DNA of 59,961 nucleotides from Acidimicrobiales bacterium (GTDB taxonomy: Bacteria > Actinomycetota > Acidimicrobiia > Acidimicrobiales > Poriferisodalaceae): contig JASLTG010000018.1 in assembly GCA_030743005.1 (NCBI GenBank), forward strand, positions 1 through 59,961, read 5' to 3'. A model generated the notes under the pieces. That model made no database searches, was not told where the DNA came from, and saw only the letters and a program-made list of their open reading frames with translations. Of the stretch, positions 7,175 through 15,002 are shown piece after piece; position 1 is the first letter of the stretch; every line of letters starts with the position of its first letter. Both the position numbers and the translations under genes were made by a program.

Positions 7175-7939
7175 TTGTCGGTCACGATCACTGAAACCCG
7201 TATAGAAGGAACACCTCAGCTCGAAGCTTTTCTCGTTCACCCAGAACGTTCCTCAGCTCAAGCACCAGCCCTGCTTCTATGTCACGGCTTCCCATCAACG
7301 CAACGACCTGGTGTGCCTAGTAGGTCGTATGAACAATTCGCCGAACGGGTCGCTGAAGAACAAGGCTGGGTTGTCTTAGCAGTGAGTCTTCGCGGGTGTG
7401 GCCAATCTGAAGGCCAATTTTCAATGGTCGGTTGGCTTGATGACGTAGCTCGGTCGGTACGACGACTCCGTGAAGAAGGATCCAAACAAATATGGCTCGT
7501 GGGCTCCACAACAGGCGGATCGCTGGCAATTATGGCAGCGGCCCAAGACCCTGAAATTCGGGGAGTTGCAGCGATGGCGCCGCGAGCCGACTTCGACGAT
7601 TGGGCAGCTGACCCACGTCGCTTCGTACAGCATTGTCGAAATGTCGGAGTCATTGATGATGACGACTATCCCGATTCGATAAACCGATGGTCAGACGAAC
7701 TCCGACAACACAGAGCCATCGACTCAATGAAGGCGATGGGTGAGCGCCCCCTCCTCATCCTTCATGGCACCAATGATCGCCAAGTTCCACCTGATGATGC
7801 CCAATTGTTAGCGGATCTTCATCCTGCACCAGAACTCAGGCTTGTCAACGGGGCAGACCACCGAATCCGACATGACCCCCGAGCTCTTGCAGTTCTATTG
7901 GGTTGGCTCGAACGCCAAGCAGGAGAACGACTCGATTAG
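7175..7939 (+). CDS. alpha/beta hydrolase with a threonine at the nucleophile position
   Basis: A 254-residue alpha/beta-hydrolase fold starting at TTG 7175: oxyanion HG at 37-38 (LLLCHGFPS), the SLRGCGQSEG loop, D201 in LHGTNDRQVP and H229 in GADHRI. The elbow normally read as G-x-S-x-G is here G110-S-T-T-G114, which puts Thr112 where the catalytic serine should be, with Ser111 beside it. Catalysis may be altered or lost. The fold resembles dipeptidyl-peptidase or dienelactone-type hydrolases. It converges with the MaoC gene, overlapping by four bases. Confidence 0.8.
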   Translation: MSVTITETRIEGTPQLEAFLVHPERSSAQAPALLLCHGFPSTQRPGVPSRSYEQFAERVAEEQGWVVLAVSLRGCGQSEGQFSMVGWLDDVARSVRRLREEGSKQIWLVGSTTGGSLAIMAAAQDPEIRGVAAMAPRADFDDWAADPRRFVQHCRNVGVIDDDDYPDSINRWSDELRQHRAIDSMKAMGERPLLILHGTNDRQVPPDDAQLLADLHPAPELRLVNGADHRIRHDPRALAVLLGWLERQAGERLD

Positions 7940-8406
7940 TTCGAAGAATCTTTCTTCGCTATCAACATGGTTCCGACTGTCCGAAGTGCCACCTCGTCGT
8001 TCTGGTTAATCATTTCGCTGCTGAGTTCAACGAACCCAAGATTGGGCTTTGATCCACTCTCTCGCTTACCCAATATCCCCAGTTGCAAGGTCAGGACATC
8101 GCCTACCCGTACAGGTGCAGGCCACGACAGCTCCGAAAGTCCGGCAGCGCCCAAGCAGTGCTCACCCAAAAACCCCTCTGCGGTTAGCCGCATCATTAAT
8201 GACCCGGTATGCCACCCCGACGCGATCAACCCGCCGTACATAGTTTGAGCAGCGGCTTCTGGATCGACGTGAAAACGTTGAGGATCGAATTGAGTTGCGA
8301 AAGCGAGCATCTCTTCTTCGACCATTTCAACGCTGCCCAAGATAAACGATTCACCGATCGAAAAATCTTCGTAACAACGGTCTTTCACGGGAACGTTTGA
8401 CGTCAC
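7936..8406 (-). CDS. MaoC-family dehydratase
   Basis: This 156-residue protein is a single hotdog domain of the MaoC (R-specific enoyl-CoA hydratase) type: YEDFSIGESFILGS at the N-end, FDPQRFHVDPEAA and the characteristic YGGLIASGWHTGSLMMRL. Such enzymes hydrate enoyl-CoA or enoyl-ACP thioesters in fatty acid or polyhydroxyalkanoate metabolism. Its start codon overlaps the stop of the HhH-GPD gene by four bases, so the two are co-translated although functionally unrelated. Confidence 0.85.
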   Translation of the reverse strand: MTSNVPVKDRCYEDFSIGESFILGSVEMVEEEMLAFATQFDPQRFHVDPEAAAQTMYGGLIASGWHTGSLMMRLTAEGFLGEHCLGAAGLSELSWPAPVRVGDVLTLQLGILGKRESGSKPNLGFVELSSEMINQNDEVALRTVGTMLIAKKDSSN

Positions 8407-8966
8407 TTTGATTTCCTCGCTTCTGCTCTTTGTGTTCGTAATTTCGATAAGGCTTCGGGTGAATCAAGGTCAGCTACCGAATGAAAACCGGAATCAGCGT
8501 AATGACCAGCAACGTCTTTCCAACCGCGAGGAGTTACACCGAACCTTTTAGCGAGCAATGCCACAAAGATCTGTACCTTCTTCTCGCCGAAACCAGGAAG
8601 TGCCAACAATCTCTTCCGTAGCTCTGACGCATCAGAGATATTTGTCCAGACCTCACCCGGATTTCCGTTGTAATGCTCAACCAGATAGTTGCAGAGGGCA
8701 TGGGTTCTTTCAGCCATCGACTTCGGAAACCGATGTAACGCAGGCTTTTCGGAAAAAAATTGGATTAAGTCCTCAACAGAGAACTTCGCCAAAGCTGTTG
8801 CCTCCAGTTCAAAATCAAGGCGTTGCTGCAAGCGATGGGGCGCGAGAAAGGCCCGTTCGATAGGAAATTGTTGATCTAGCAGCATCCCAATGAACAAAGC
8901 CAGAAAATTGTTGTTTAACAAGTCGTCAGCATCGCGATCCCCCGTGAAGCGCAAAGAACTAGACAT
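8403..8966 (-). CDS. HhH-GPD base-excision DNA repair protein
   Basis: ATG 8966 is chosen (product begins MSSSLRFTGDRDADDLL); a GTG at 8990 would add eight residues. The 187-residue product has the motif LLDQQFPIERAF near residue 30 and a helix-hairpin-helix, LLALPGFGEKKVQIF, as in EndoIII-like glycosylases. I see no iron-sulfur cysteine quartet and no lysine-aspartate pair in canonical form after the hairpin, so glycosylase activity is uncertain. Proteins of this size class are common and uncharacterised in actinobacteria. The stop overlaps maoC. Confidence 0.78.
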   Translation of the reverse strand: MSSSLRFTGDRDADDLLNNNFLALFIGMLLDQQFPIERAFLAPHRLQQRLDFELEATALAKFSVEDLIQFFSEKPALHRFPKSMAERTHALCNYLVEHYNGNPGEVWTNISDASELRKRLLALPGFGEKKVQIFVALLAKRFGVTPRGWKDVAGHYADSGFHSVADLDSPEALSKLRTQRAEARKSK

Positions 8967-9132
8967 TTTGCCCACTCGCAAAACCCACAATCAGTCCCCA
9001 ACAATCTTGAGAAGGGACGTCACAAATCGTGTGATCAGACACCCCATCGCAGTGAATCTATCCTTGCTTATAGAGGGCATGTGTATGGGAAGTACGTGTT
9101 TTGGTGACATCTGTGATGTATGAAGTACAGCA

Positions 9133-10137
9133 ATGACCACCGACGTATTTACTGATGGCGCGTGCTTGGGCAACCCAGGACCCGGGGGATGGGCATTCGT
9201 CGTTGACCAGGGGCCATGGTCGTCGGGATTCGAATCTCACACCACTAACCAACGAATGGAACTGACTGCGGCCAGCGCAGCAGTTCAAGCACTAGAGGGC
9301 CCGTTACGGGTTCATAGCGATTCGACCTACGTAGTCAATTGTTTTCGTCAGGAGTGGTGGAAGGGATGGCTAAAACGTGGATGGAAAAATTCGAAAAAAG
9401 AGCCCGTTGCCAACCGCGATTTGTGGGAACCCTTCATTGAACTTGTTAACGCTCGAGGCGATGTGGAGTTCGAATGGGTCAAAGGGCATGCGGGTCACCG
9501 GCTTAACGAAGCAGCAGATCAGCTAGCCACAACTGCCGCAGCTGAACAAGCAAGCAGAACAGGTGGCATATACACCGACGCGATCGTGAGAGGACTTGAC
9601 GCGGACAGCGTTGAGGCAGCCACGAAGCCAGACAACGACGCGGCGCACAGTATTGCTGTATTCGGCCATCGCCCAACTGAACTAGGCGGCTACGGAGAAA
9701 ACAGCACAACGTTGGCAGTGCGGCGTCGTCTCATCGAAGTACTAAGAGCAAAGCTCGAACTGCACTCCGACATCCAAGTACTGACCGGACTTGGGTTGGG
9801 CGCAGAAATGCTGGCTGCCGAAGCGGCATCAGCCACTGCCATTCCCTACGCCGTAGTGCTCGCTTTCGACGGCGTGGAGCTTAGATGGCCTGACGCGACA
9901 CAAAAACGATTCCATGAACTCTTGGCTGGAGCACGCGCCGTAACTACCGTTAACGCCGAAACACCGAAAACCAGTGCCGAATTCGGCAAAGCAATGGGAC
10001 GCCGCGACGACGCAATTCTTCGACGTGCCACCGAAGCCGTACTAGTTCGGAATACCAACGACCGAACGTTGGGGGAACTGCAAAAAAAGTTGGAACGCCA
10101 ATTCGAAGACGACGTCTGGGTCATCGAACCAGAATAA
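9133..10137 (+). CDS. RNase HI fused to a YpsA-like SLOG domain
   Basis: Residues 1-135 are a complete RNase HI: D8 (FTDGACLGNPGPGG), E43 (RMELTAA), D63 (VHSDSTYV), H119 in VKGHAGH and D129 (NEAADQL), so cleavage of RNA in RNA-DNA hybrids is expected. After a linker of about 35 residues, residues 173-334 resemble YpsA/DUF1273 proteins of the SLOG nucleotide-binding superfamily: FGHRPTELGG, TGLGLGAEMLAAEAA, RWPDATQKRFHELL and RRDDAILRRATEAVLV. The reading frame is continuous. SLOG domains bind nucleotide-derived ligands, so the tail may sense a nucleotide; that is inference. Confidence 0.88.
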   Translation: MTTDVFTDGACLGNPGPGGWAFVVDQGPWSSGFESHTTNQRMELTAASAAVQALEGPLRVHSDSTYVVNCFRQEWWKGWLKRGWKNSKKEPVANRDLWEPFIELVNARGDVEFEWVKGHAGHRLNEAADQLATTAAAEQASRTGGIYTDAIVRGLDADSVEAATKPDNDAAHSIAVFGHRPTELGGYGENSTTLAVRRRLIEVLRAKLELHSDIQVLTGLGLGAEMLAAEAASATAIPYAVVLAFDGVELRWPDATQKRFHELLAGARAVTTVNAETPKTSAEFGKAMGRRDDAILRRATEAVLVRNTNDRTLGELQKKLERQFEDDVWVIEPE

Positions 10138-10139
10138 AA

Positions 10140-10616
10140 TCAGCCAGATCGGTGGGTGACCTGTCCTCTAACTAGAGCCAAGTTATGGGCAGTAACTACG
10201 CAAAGAACCTTTCGATCCTCCTTCCAAGAGCGTTCGCTCGGAGCGTAACCAGTGATAGCCATATGAACCGGATCAAAGACATGCCCTGTCGCGTTACGAA
10301 AGCGGTCGAGACAGCCAGTTTTCGCGACTTGTGCTACCGCAGCAGCACCAGGCCAATCGGTGTCAGCGAGATCAAAAATCGCGAAGACCTCAGCCTGATG
10401 GTCCTCATCACAAGGAACGGCATCAACTGCTTCGATTTCATCTGGACCAACAAGAAAACAATCACCAGGAACTAAGCGAAGCACACCGACACTTCCAGCG
10501 GCCGTTATATCTCCAGAGGGACTTCGCACTGAACTGTCAAGGAGAGATAACTTGGCGGGTTCGCTGCAACCGAATCCGACAAAAACAATGAACCAACAGC
10601 AAGCCAAGAATCTCAC
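10140..10616 (-). CDS. septum-formation-like lipoprotein
   Basis: The 158-residue product opens with a lipoprotein-type signal (FLACCWFIVFVGFGC), placing it on the outer face of the membrane. The mature part has LRLVPGDCFLV, VPCDEDHQAEVFAIF and a later TGCLDRF and KVLCVV, the four-cysteine pattern of actinobacterial septum-formation-type proteins, likely with two disulfides. Function in division is only known by name for that family. Its ATG overlaps the stop of the SRPBCC gene by four bases. Confidence 0.7.
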   Translation of the reverse strand: MRFLACCWFIVFVGFGCSEPAKLSLLDSSVRSPSGDITAAGSVGVLRLVPGDCFLVGPDEIEAVDAVPCDEDHQAEVFAIFDLADTDWPGAAAVAQVAKTGCLDRFRNATGHVFDPVHMAITGYAPSERSWKEDRKVLCVVTAHNLALVRGQVTHRSG

Positions 10617-11053
10617 TCGGTTGTCAACTCAACTAAACCAGCAAGTCGCAGCAGCGTTCGTTCCATATTTTTGTTGTGTCGACGGGGGTACCCCAGAATT
10701 TCAATCACGAGAGGTAAACGCGACGTGGACCAATCGAAAGTCTCGGTCACTAGCGTCTGGTCACCTACCTCCTCTAACTCATACCTCCAAATATGGCCAC
10801 CCAAATGTCCCCACGCGATCAACCGGCTCTCCTCAAACTCCAAAACCCGACTTTTGATGCGGTAGGGAATACCAAAGCGCATCTTCATAGCGAAAGTACT
10901 CCCAAGAGATAACCGAGATTGTTTACCAACGTGGCCCTGAACAGTCCCAGAACCATCAATCGCAGCATGTTGAGCAGGATCAGCTAACACATCAAAAATG
11001 ACTGACGCAGGAGCTGACATAAGTCGTTCGCGACTAGTTACGCGGGGAGACAT
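10613..11053 (-). CDS. SRPBCC (polyketide cyclase-like) family protein
   Basis: The product begins with MSPRVTSRERLMSAPASVIFDVLADPAQHAAIDGS-like residues, the standard first strand and helices of the START/SRPBCC fold, and continues through YRIKSRVLEFEES and TLVTETFDWSTS. ATG 11053, preceded by AGG eight bases away, is favoured over TTG 11059. These proteins bind hydrophobic ligands in a deep cavity; no catalytic residue can be assigned. The gene is the first of an overlapping pair with the septum-type lipoprotein. Confidence 0.75.
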   Translation of the reverse strand: MSPRVTSRERLMSAPASVIFDVLADPAQHAAIDGSGTVQGHVGKQSRLSLGSTFAMKMRFGIPYRIKSRVLEFEESRLIAWGHLGGHIWRYELEEVGDQTLVTETFDWSTSRLPLVIEILGYPRRHNKNMERTLLRLAGLVELTTE

Positions 11054-11089
11054 ATCCAAAACCTAGCTGCCCCTCATGGCGTGTAACGA

Positions 11090-11713
11090 TCAACCTAATT
11101 TGAATAGCTCCTCAGGCAGTGCCCCGCGTCCTCGGGTAACTCGCCCATCAAGGTCGAAGAGAATCCAAGTTGGCTGGGAAGAGATACCGAAATAGTTCCA
11201 AAGAGCCTCATTGGCATCTTCGAAATGAGGCAAGTGACTCAGGTCATGACGCTCAATGAACGCGATATAGCTCTGGGTGTCATCTCGACCGGGTAGTCCG
11301 ACAATAGCCACATCACTTTGGTTACTTAATGCGGCGACCGCCGCTGCTTCAGCGTTACAAGCACCTCACCACGGAGCCCAGAACCATAAGAGCACCTCAC
11401 GCCCAGCCAAAGATGAGGGAACGAATGCATCTCCCGAAATAGTTGAACGTTCTAGAACAGTCAAAGCAACGGGTATTCCGGCACCAACCTTCTCAACCAG
11501 CACAGAAGTCTCAACACTTGCACTTTTTGGTTGAGTGACGGTTGTAAGCACCGGATTACTCAAAACCTCTGCTTGATTTGCGGTTGAACATGAAGCCGAC
11601 AAAACCAAAGTGGTCGCTACAACGATGTTAGGGAACTGGCGTCTCACCCACCAAAGGCTATGTGCCAGAACTGCACAGACCGCTAGATTCAGTGCAAGTG
11701 AGTACAAAAGCAT
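11090..11713 (-). CDS. thioredoxin-like selenoprotein candidate with in-frame UGA (Sec)
   Basis: Read through the TGA at 11366-11368, one continuous frame of 207 residues results. The UGA falls exactly on the first cysteine of a thioredoxin/TlpA active site: FWAPW-U-G-A-C-N-A-E. Downstream the domain continues normally (SDVAIVGLPGRDD, QPTWILFDLDG with the conserved cis-Pro region). The N-end is hydrophobic, and a GTG at 11647 would give a shorter lipoprotein-like start (signal ending LSASC), so the domain is probably extracytoplasmic. Sec would be residue 116 (ATG 11713) or 94 (GTG 11647). A hairpin with a GGUC loop follows. The alternative is a nonsense mutation of TGT or TGC; other genes here end in TGA, so UGA is not globally recoded. 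Confidence 0.75.
11331..11344 (-). promoter_or_regulatory. candidate bacterial SECIS hairpin
   Basis: On the minus strand GCGGC (11344-11340) pairs with GCCGC (11335-11331) around the four-base loop GGTC (11339-11336). The loop begins 26 bases after the in-frame TGA, and starts with G. Bacterial SECIS elements lie within the coding region shortly after the UGA and usually have a G in the first two loop bases; the E. coli fdhF element also presents GGUC to SelB. The hairpin is inside the coding frame (A-A-V-A-A). Confidence 0.6.
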
Positions 11714-11787
11714 TAATCATTACAGCGTTAGCAACAGGACTAGTCATCCTGGTGGCATTTGCCGCGCAAGTACTCATCGCTGCATAA
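11698..11787 (+). CDS. possible 29-residue transmembrane peptide
   Basis: A GTG-started frame encodes a nearly uncharged peptide: a short polar VSTK, then about 25 hydrophobic residues (ALIITALATGLVILVAFA, QVLIAA) and a TAA stop. It lies between the divergent selenoprotein candidate and lpd, and overlaps the 5' end of the former only if that gene starts at 11713 rather than 11647. There is no clear ribosome-binding site. It could be a genuine small membrane protein or chance; I recognise no family. Confidence 0.3.
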   Translation: MSTKALIITALATGLVILVAFAAQVLIAA

Positions 11788-11856
11788 AGGCAATCGAAGC
11801 TAAGTTTCGTCATCTCGCCAAGGCCGAACCATCACCGGGTTACGATTGTCCTCACA

Positions 11857-13260
11857 ATGACTTCGAACCACTTTGACCTAGTCGTAATTGGAGGAGGACC
11901 CTCCGGGTACGCGGCAGCCCTCACGGCGGTAGCCGCCGACCTGAGCGTTGCCCTCATAGAACGAGACCGTATCGGCGGTACATGTCTACATCGCGGATGT
12001 ATTCCCGCCAAAGAACTCCTCGAAACCGCTGCAGTTCATCGGACCGTATCTCAAGCCGGCGAATTTGGGATCATCACGACGGCACCGACAGTTGACTTTT
12101 CGGCCGCCCAAGAGCGCAAACAAGCAGTTGTTGATCGACTCTTCAAAGGAGTCACCAATCTTGTAGGAAGCAAGGACATCGACCTTTTCTCAGGAACCGG
12201 GAAAATAGAAGAGGACCGAAAAGTCACCGTGCAGCTAAACGATGACACTGAACAAGTGTTGAGCGGAGATTTCATTGTTCTAGCCGCTGGCTCTCAAGCA
12301 AAGACTCTTCCCGGCTTCGAAATCGACGGCTCCACTATTTTGGGGTCCGATGAAGTCCTGCAGATGACGACCCTTCCGACAAGCGCAGCAATTATCGGAG
12401 GAGGAGCAATCGGATGCGAATTTGCCTCCATGTTGGCGGACTTAGGCACTGAAATAACCATCCTGGAAACAGAAGAAAAACTCATCCCCGGCGCTGATGC
12501 CGACATAGCCAAAGCATTAGAAAGATCATTCAAGAAACGAGGAATCAAAGCGCTAACAGGAGTCGCGGCCGACGGGCATACTCCTCAACCCGAAGGAACC
12601 GTCGTTCACCTGAATGATGGAACAGAAATCGAAGTTGAAAAGGTCATTGTGTGCGTGGGTAGACGCCCCTACACCGACCATCTCGAACTATCGAAAACAT
12701 CAATAGAACTCGACGAAGACGGATTTGTAAAAGTTGACGAATTCTGTCGAACGAACGTAGATCAGGTCTACGCAGTAGGAGACTTGATAGCCACACCACA
12801 ACTAGCTCACATTGGATTTGCTGAAGCGATGCTCGTTGTCAGCGACATCGTCGGAGAACAACGTCCCCCGATCAATTATTCAAGAGTCCCATGGGCCATT
12901 TACTGTCACCCCGAAATCGCCTACGCGGGGTTAACAGAACAAGAAGCCGAGGACGCGGGTTACGAAGTAGCTGTAGCGCAACACCGATTCGCCGGAAACG
13001 CGCGAGCGTTAATTCATAATGGAACAGAAGGCATGGTCAAACTTGTTGCAGAACGCAGGTCAGATGGAACCGCTGGGAAGCTCTTAGGAGTTCATCTCAT
13101 AGGCTCATGGGCGACCGAACAACTCAGCCAGGGCTACCTAGCCATTAATTGGGGTGTCGGCATCGACGAGATTGCCGAGTTCATTCAACCCCACCCCACA
13201 CTTTCAGAGCTCTTCGGCGAAGCCGTCTTAGAGTTGGCTGGTCGAACACTTCATGGCTGA
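11857..13260 (+). CDS. lpdA: dihydrolipoyl dehydrogenase
   Basis: The 467-residue flavoprotein has the FAD-binding VVIGGGPSGYAAA, the redox pair C43 and C48 in GGTCLHRGCIP, the NAD-binding AAIIGGGAIGCEFASML and the C-terminal H446/E451 pair in HPTLSELFGE. All catalytic features of the E3 enzyme, which reoxidises dihydrolipoamide in 2-oxoacid dehydrogenase and glycine-cleavage complexes, are intact. The next gene makes the lipoyl cofactor, so this is a lipoate-function pair, 52 bases apart on the same strand. Confidence 0.93.
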   Translation: MTSNHFDLVVIGGGPSGYAAALTAVAADLSVALIERDRIGGTCLHRGCIPAKELLETAAVHRTVSQAGEFGIITTAPTVDFSAAQERKQAVVDRLFKGVTNLVGSKDIDLFSGTGKIEEDRKVTVQLNDDTEQVLSGDFIVLAAGSQAKTLPGFEIDGSTILGSDEVLQMTTLPTSAAIIGGGAIGCEFASMLADLGTEITILETEEKLIPGADADIAKALERSFKKRGIKALTGVAADGHTPQPEGTVVHLNDGTEIEVEKVIVCVGRRPYTDHLELSKTSIELDEDGFVKVDEFCRTNVDQVYAVGDLIATPQLAHIGFAEAMLVVSDIVGEQRPPINYSRVPWAIYCHPEIAYAGLTEQEAEDAGYEVAVAQHRFAGNARALIHNGTEGMVKLVAERRSDGTAGKLLGVHLIGSWATEQLSQGYLAINWGVGIDEIAEFIQPHPTLSELFGEAVLELAGRTLHG

Positions 13261-13312
13261 AACGGTGCCTCCAATGAATCACGCGGTCTCAGAACAAGGT
13301 CCCCTCATCTAA

Positions 13313-14989
13313 ATGTTTCGAGTCCGCTGGCTCGGTCGAGTTGAGTACCGAGAGTCACTAGATCTACAACGACAACTTTTCCATTCCAGTAGCGACGACC
13401 ACCTCCTTCTGCTCGAACACCCGCACGTGTTCACAGGCGGCCCCAACACAGACCTATCGAATCTCCTCGTAGACCCTTCCAAAGTTGGAGCTACCTACGA
13501 ACAAACTGATCGAGGAGGCGACATTACCTACCACGGCCCGGGACAACTCACTGGGTACCCCATACTGTCGCTACCGGGCCGACGGGGCGGGGGTATTGCA
13601 GAGACGAAAACATATATCCACCAGTTAGAACAAGTTCTGATCGACGCACTAAGCGAATTAGGCCTCAATGATTGTGGCCGCCTCGACAGATACCCGGGCG
13701 TTTGGGTGCATCCCGCAAAGGAAAGACCCCGAAAAATAGCTGCCGTGGGAGTCCGACTTAGCCGAGGCCGAACAATGCATGGCTTTGCTCTAAATGTGGC
13801 AACAGATCTTTCATGGTTTGACTACATCGTTCCTTGCGGGATCAAGGACTTTGCGGTTACGAGTCTGCGCAATGAAGGAATCAACGTCTCAATGGACAGC
13901 GTGGCGAAGGAAGTCTCAAAAAAGGCGATCGAAACCTGGGCAATTGCCGGTTCGGAGTTTGCTGCAACGGCTTTCCCAAAACACGAAAAAGATTTGAAAG
14001 CCTTCCAAGGCAACCACACAAGGACAAGTGCGTCTAACGGCGAAGCGACAGTTCTTTTACGAGAACGGAACACGACCGACCGAAGACAACGACGCCTTCA
14101 AGAAGTGGGAGTGTCGGACGGACTTCCAATAACCGACAGAAAACCCTCGTGGATGAAGGCCCGCATCGAACTCAACGACGGCTACCGACGAGTTCGCTCA
14201 ACCGTGCGCAGTCTTGATTTAACCACCGTGTGCGAAGAAGCGGGCTGCCCAAATATTTACGAATGCTGGGGCAAAGACACAGCGACTTTCATGATCAACG
14301 GAGATCGATGTACACGTGCTTGCGGTTTCTGTCTTGTAGATACCCGACATCCCACACCACTCGACCAAGAAGAACCGGAACGCGTCGCAAAGGCAGTCAC
14401 CACCATGTGTCTTCAGCACGTTGTGATCACAGCCGTTGCTCGCGATGACCTCACAGATGGAGGGGTCAGTGGATTTATAAACACCCTCAAAGCAATTCGA
14501 GCCGCGAGCCCGTCGACCACCGTAGAGACACTGATCCCCGATTTCGGAGGAAGACAAGAAGCACTGCATTCTCTAGTGAATGAACGCCCCGATGTCATCA
14601 ACCACAACCTAGAAACTGTGGCTCGTCTGCAACGAGCTGTGCGGCCAAGCGCCGGGTATGCAAGAAGCTTGACTCTCCTTGCCCGAGTGAAAGGCGAAAA
14701 TATCGTCACTAAATCAGGGTTGATCGTAGGACTAGGGGAGTCCGACAAAGAACTGCTCGCAGCGCTTGCCGACCTAGCTGCGGTCGGTGTCGACATCGTG
14801 ACGATCGGCCAGTACCTGAGACCGAGCCCTCAGCACTTACCGGTGCAGCGATGGGTGACCCCTGAAACATTTGAAATGCTCGCTGACTATGGCCGGGAAC
14901 TTGGAATCCGACACATAGAGGCCGGGCCGCTAACACGATCTAGCTACAACGCATCCGACAGCATTCAATCACTCTTACCAACTCCGTAA
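13313..14989 (+). CDS. lipBA: LipB-LipA fusion: octanoyltransferase plus lipoyl synthase
   Basis: A single 558-residue frame holds both lipoate-assembly enzymes. Residues 1-215 are LipB, which moves octanoate from ACP to the target lysine, with RGGDITYHGPGQLTGYP, K141 in RKIAAVGV and the acyl-accepting C175 in VPCGIKDF. After a linker of roughly 60 residues, 277-558 are LipA, which inserts two sulfurs: auxiliary-cluster cysteines C307, C312, C318; radical-SAM cysteines C333, C337, C340 (CTRACGFC); and the C-terminal RSSY at 542-545. Every key residue is present. There is no internal stop; internal initiation near 14110 cannot be excluded. It follows lpdA. Confidence 0.92.
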   Translation: MFRVRWLGRVEYRESLDLQRQLFHSSSDDHLLLLEHPHVFTGGPNTDLSNLLVDPSKVGATYEQTDRGGDITYHGPGQLTGYPILSLPGRRGGGIAETKTYIHQLEQVLIDALSELGLNDCGRLDRYPGVWVHPAKERPRKIAAVGVRLSRGRTMHGFALNVATDLSWFDYIVPCGIKDFAVTSLRNEGINVSMDSVAKEVSKKAIETWAIAGSEFAATAFPKHEKDLKAFQGNHTRTSASNGEATVLLRERNTTDRRQRRLQEVGVSDGLPITDRKPSWMKARIELNDGYRRVRSTVRSLDLTTVCEEAGCPNIYECWGKDTATFMINGDRCTRACGFCLVDTRHPTPLDQEEPERVAKAVTTMCLQHVVITAVARDDLTDGGVSGFINTLKAIRAASPSTTVETLIPDFGGRQEALHSLVNERPDVINHNLETVARLQRAVRPSAGYARSLTLLARVKGENIVTKSGLIVGLGESDKELLAALADLAAVGVDIVTIGQYLRPSPQHLPVQRWVTPETFEMLADYGRELGIRHIEAGPLTRSSYNASDSIQSLLPTP

Positions 14990-15002
14990 CATTCAGATCA
15001 CG

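Noticed and set aside
11090..11311. Separate small gene starting at GTG 11311
   Set aside because: It is in the same frame as the upstream fragment and forms the second half of one thioredoxin fold; on its own it would lack the active site.
11366..11713. Truncated pseudogene ending at TGA
   Set aside because: Only one disruption exists, at the catalytic cysteine, and the rest of the frame is intact, which fits Sec better than decay.
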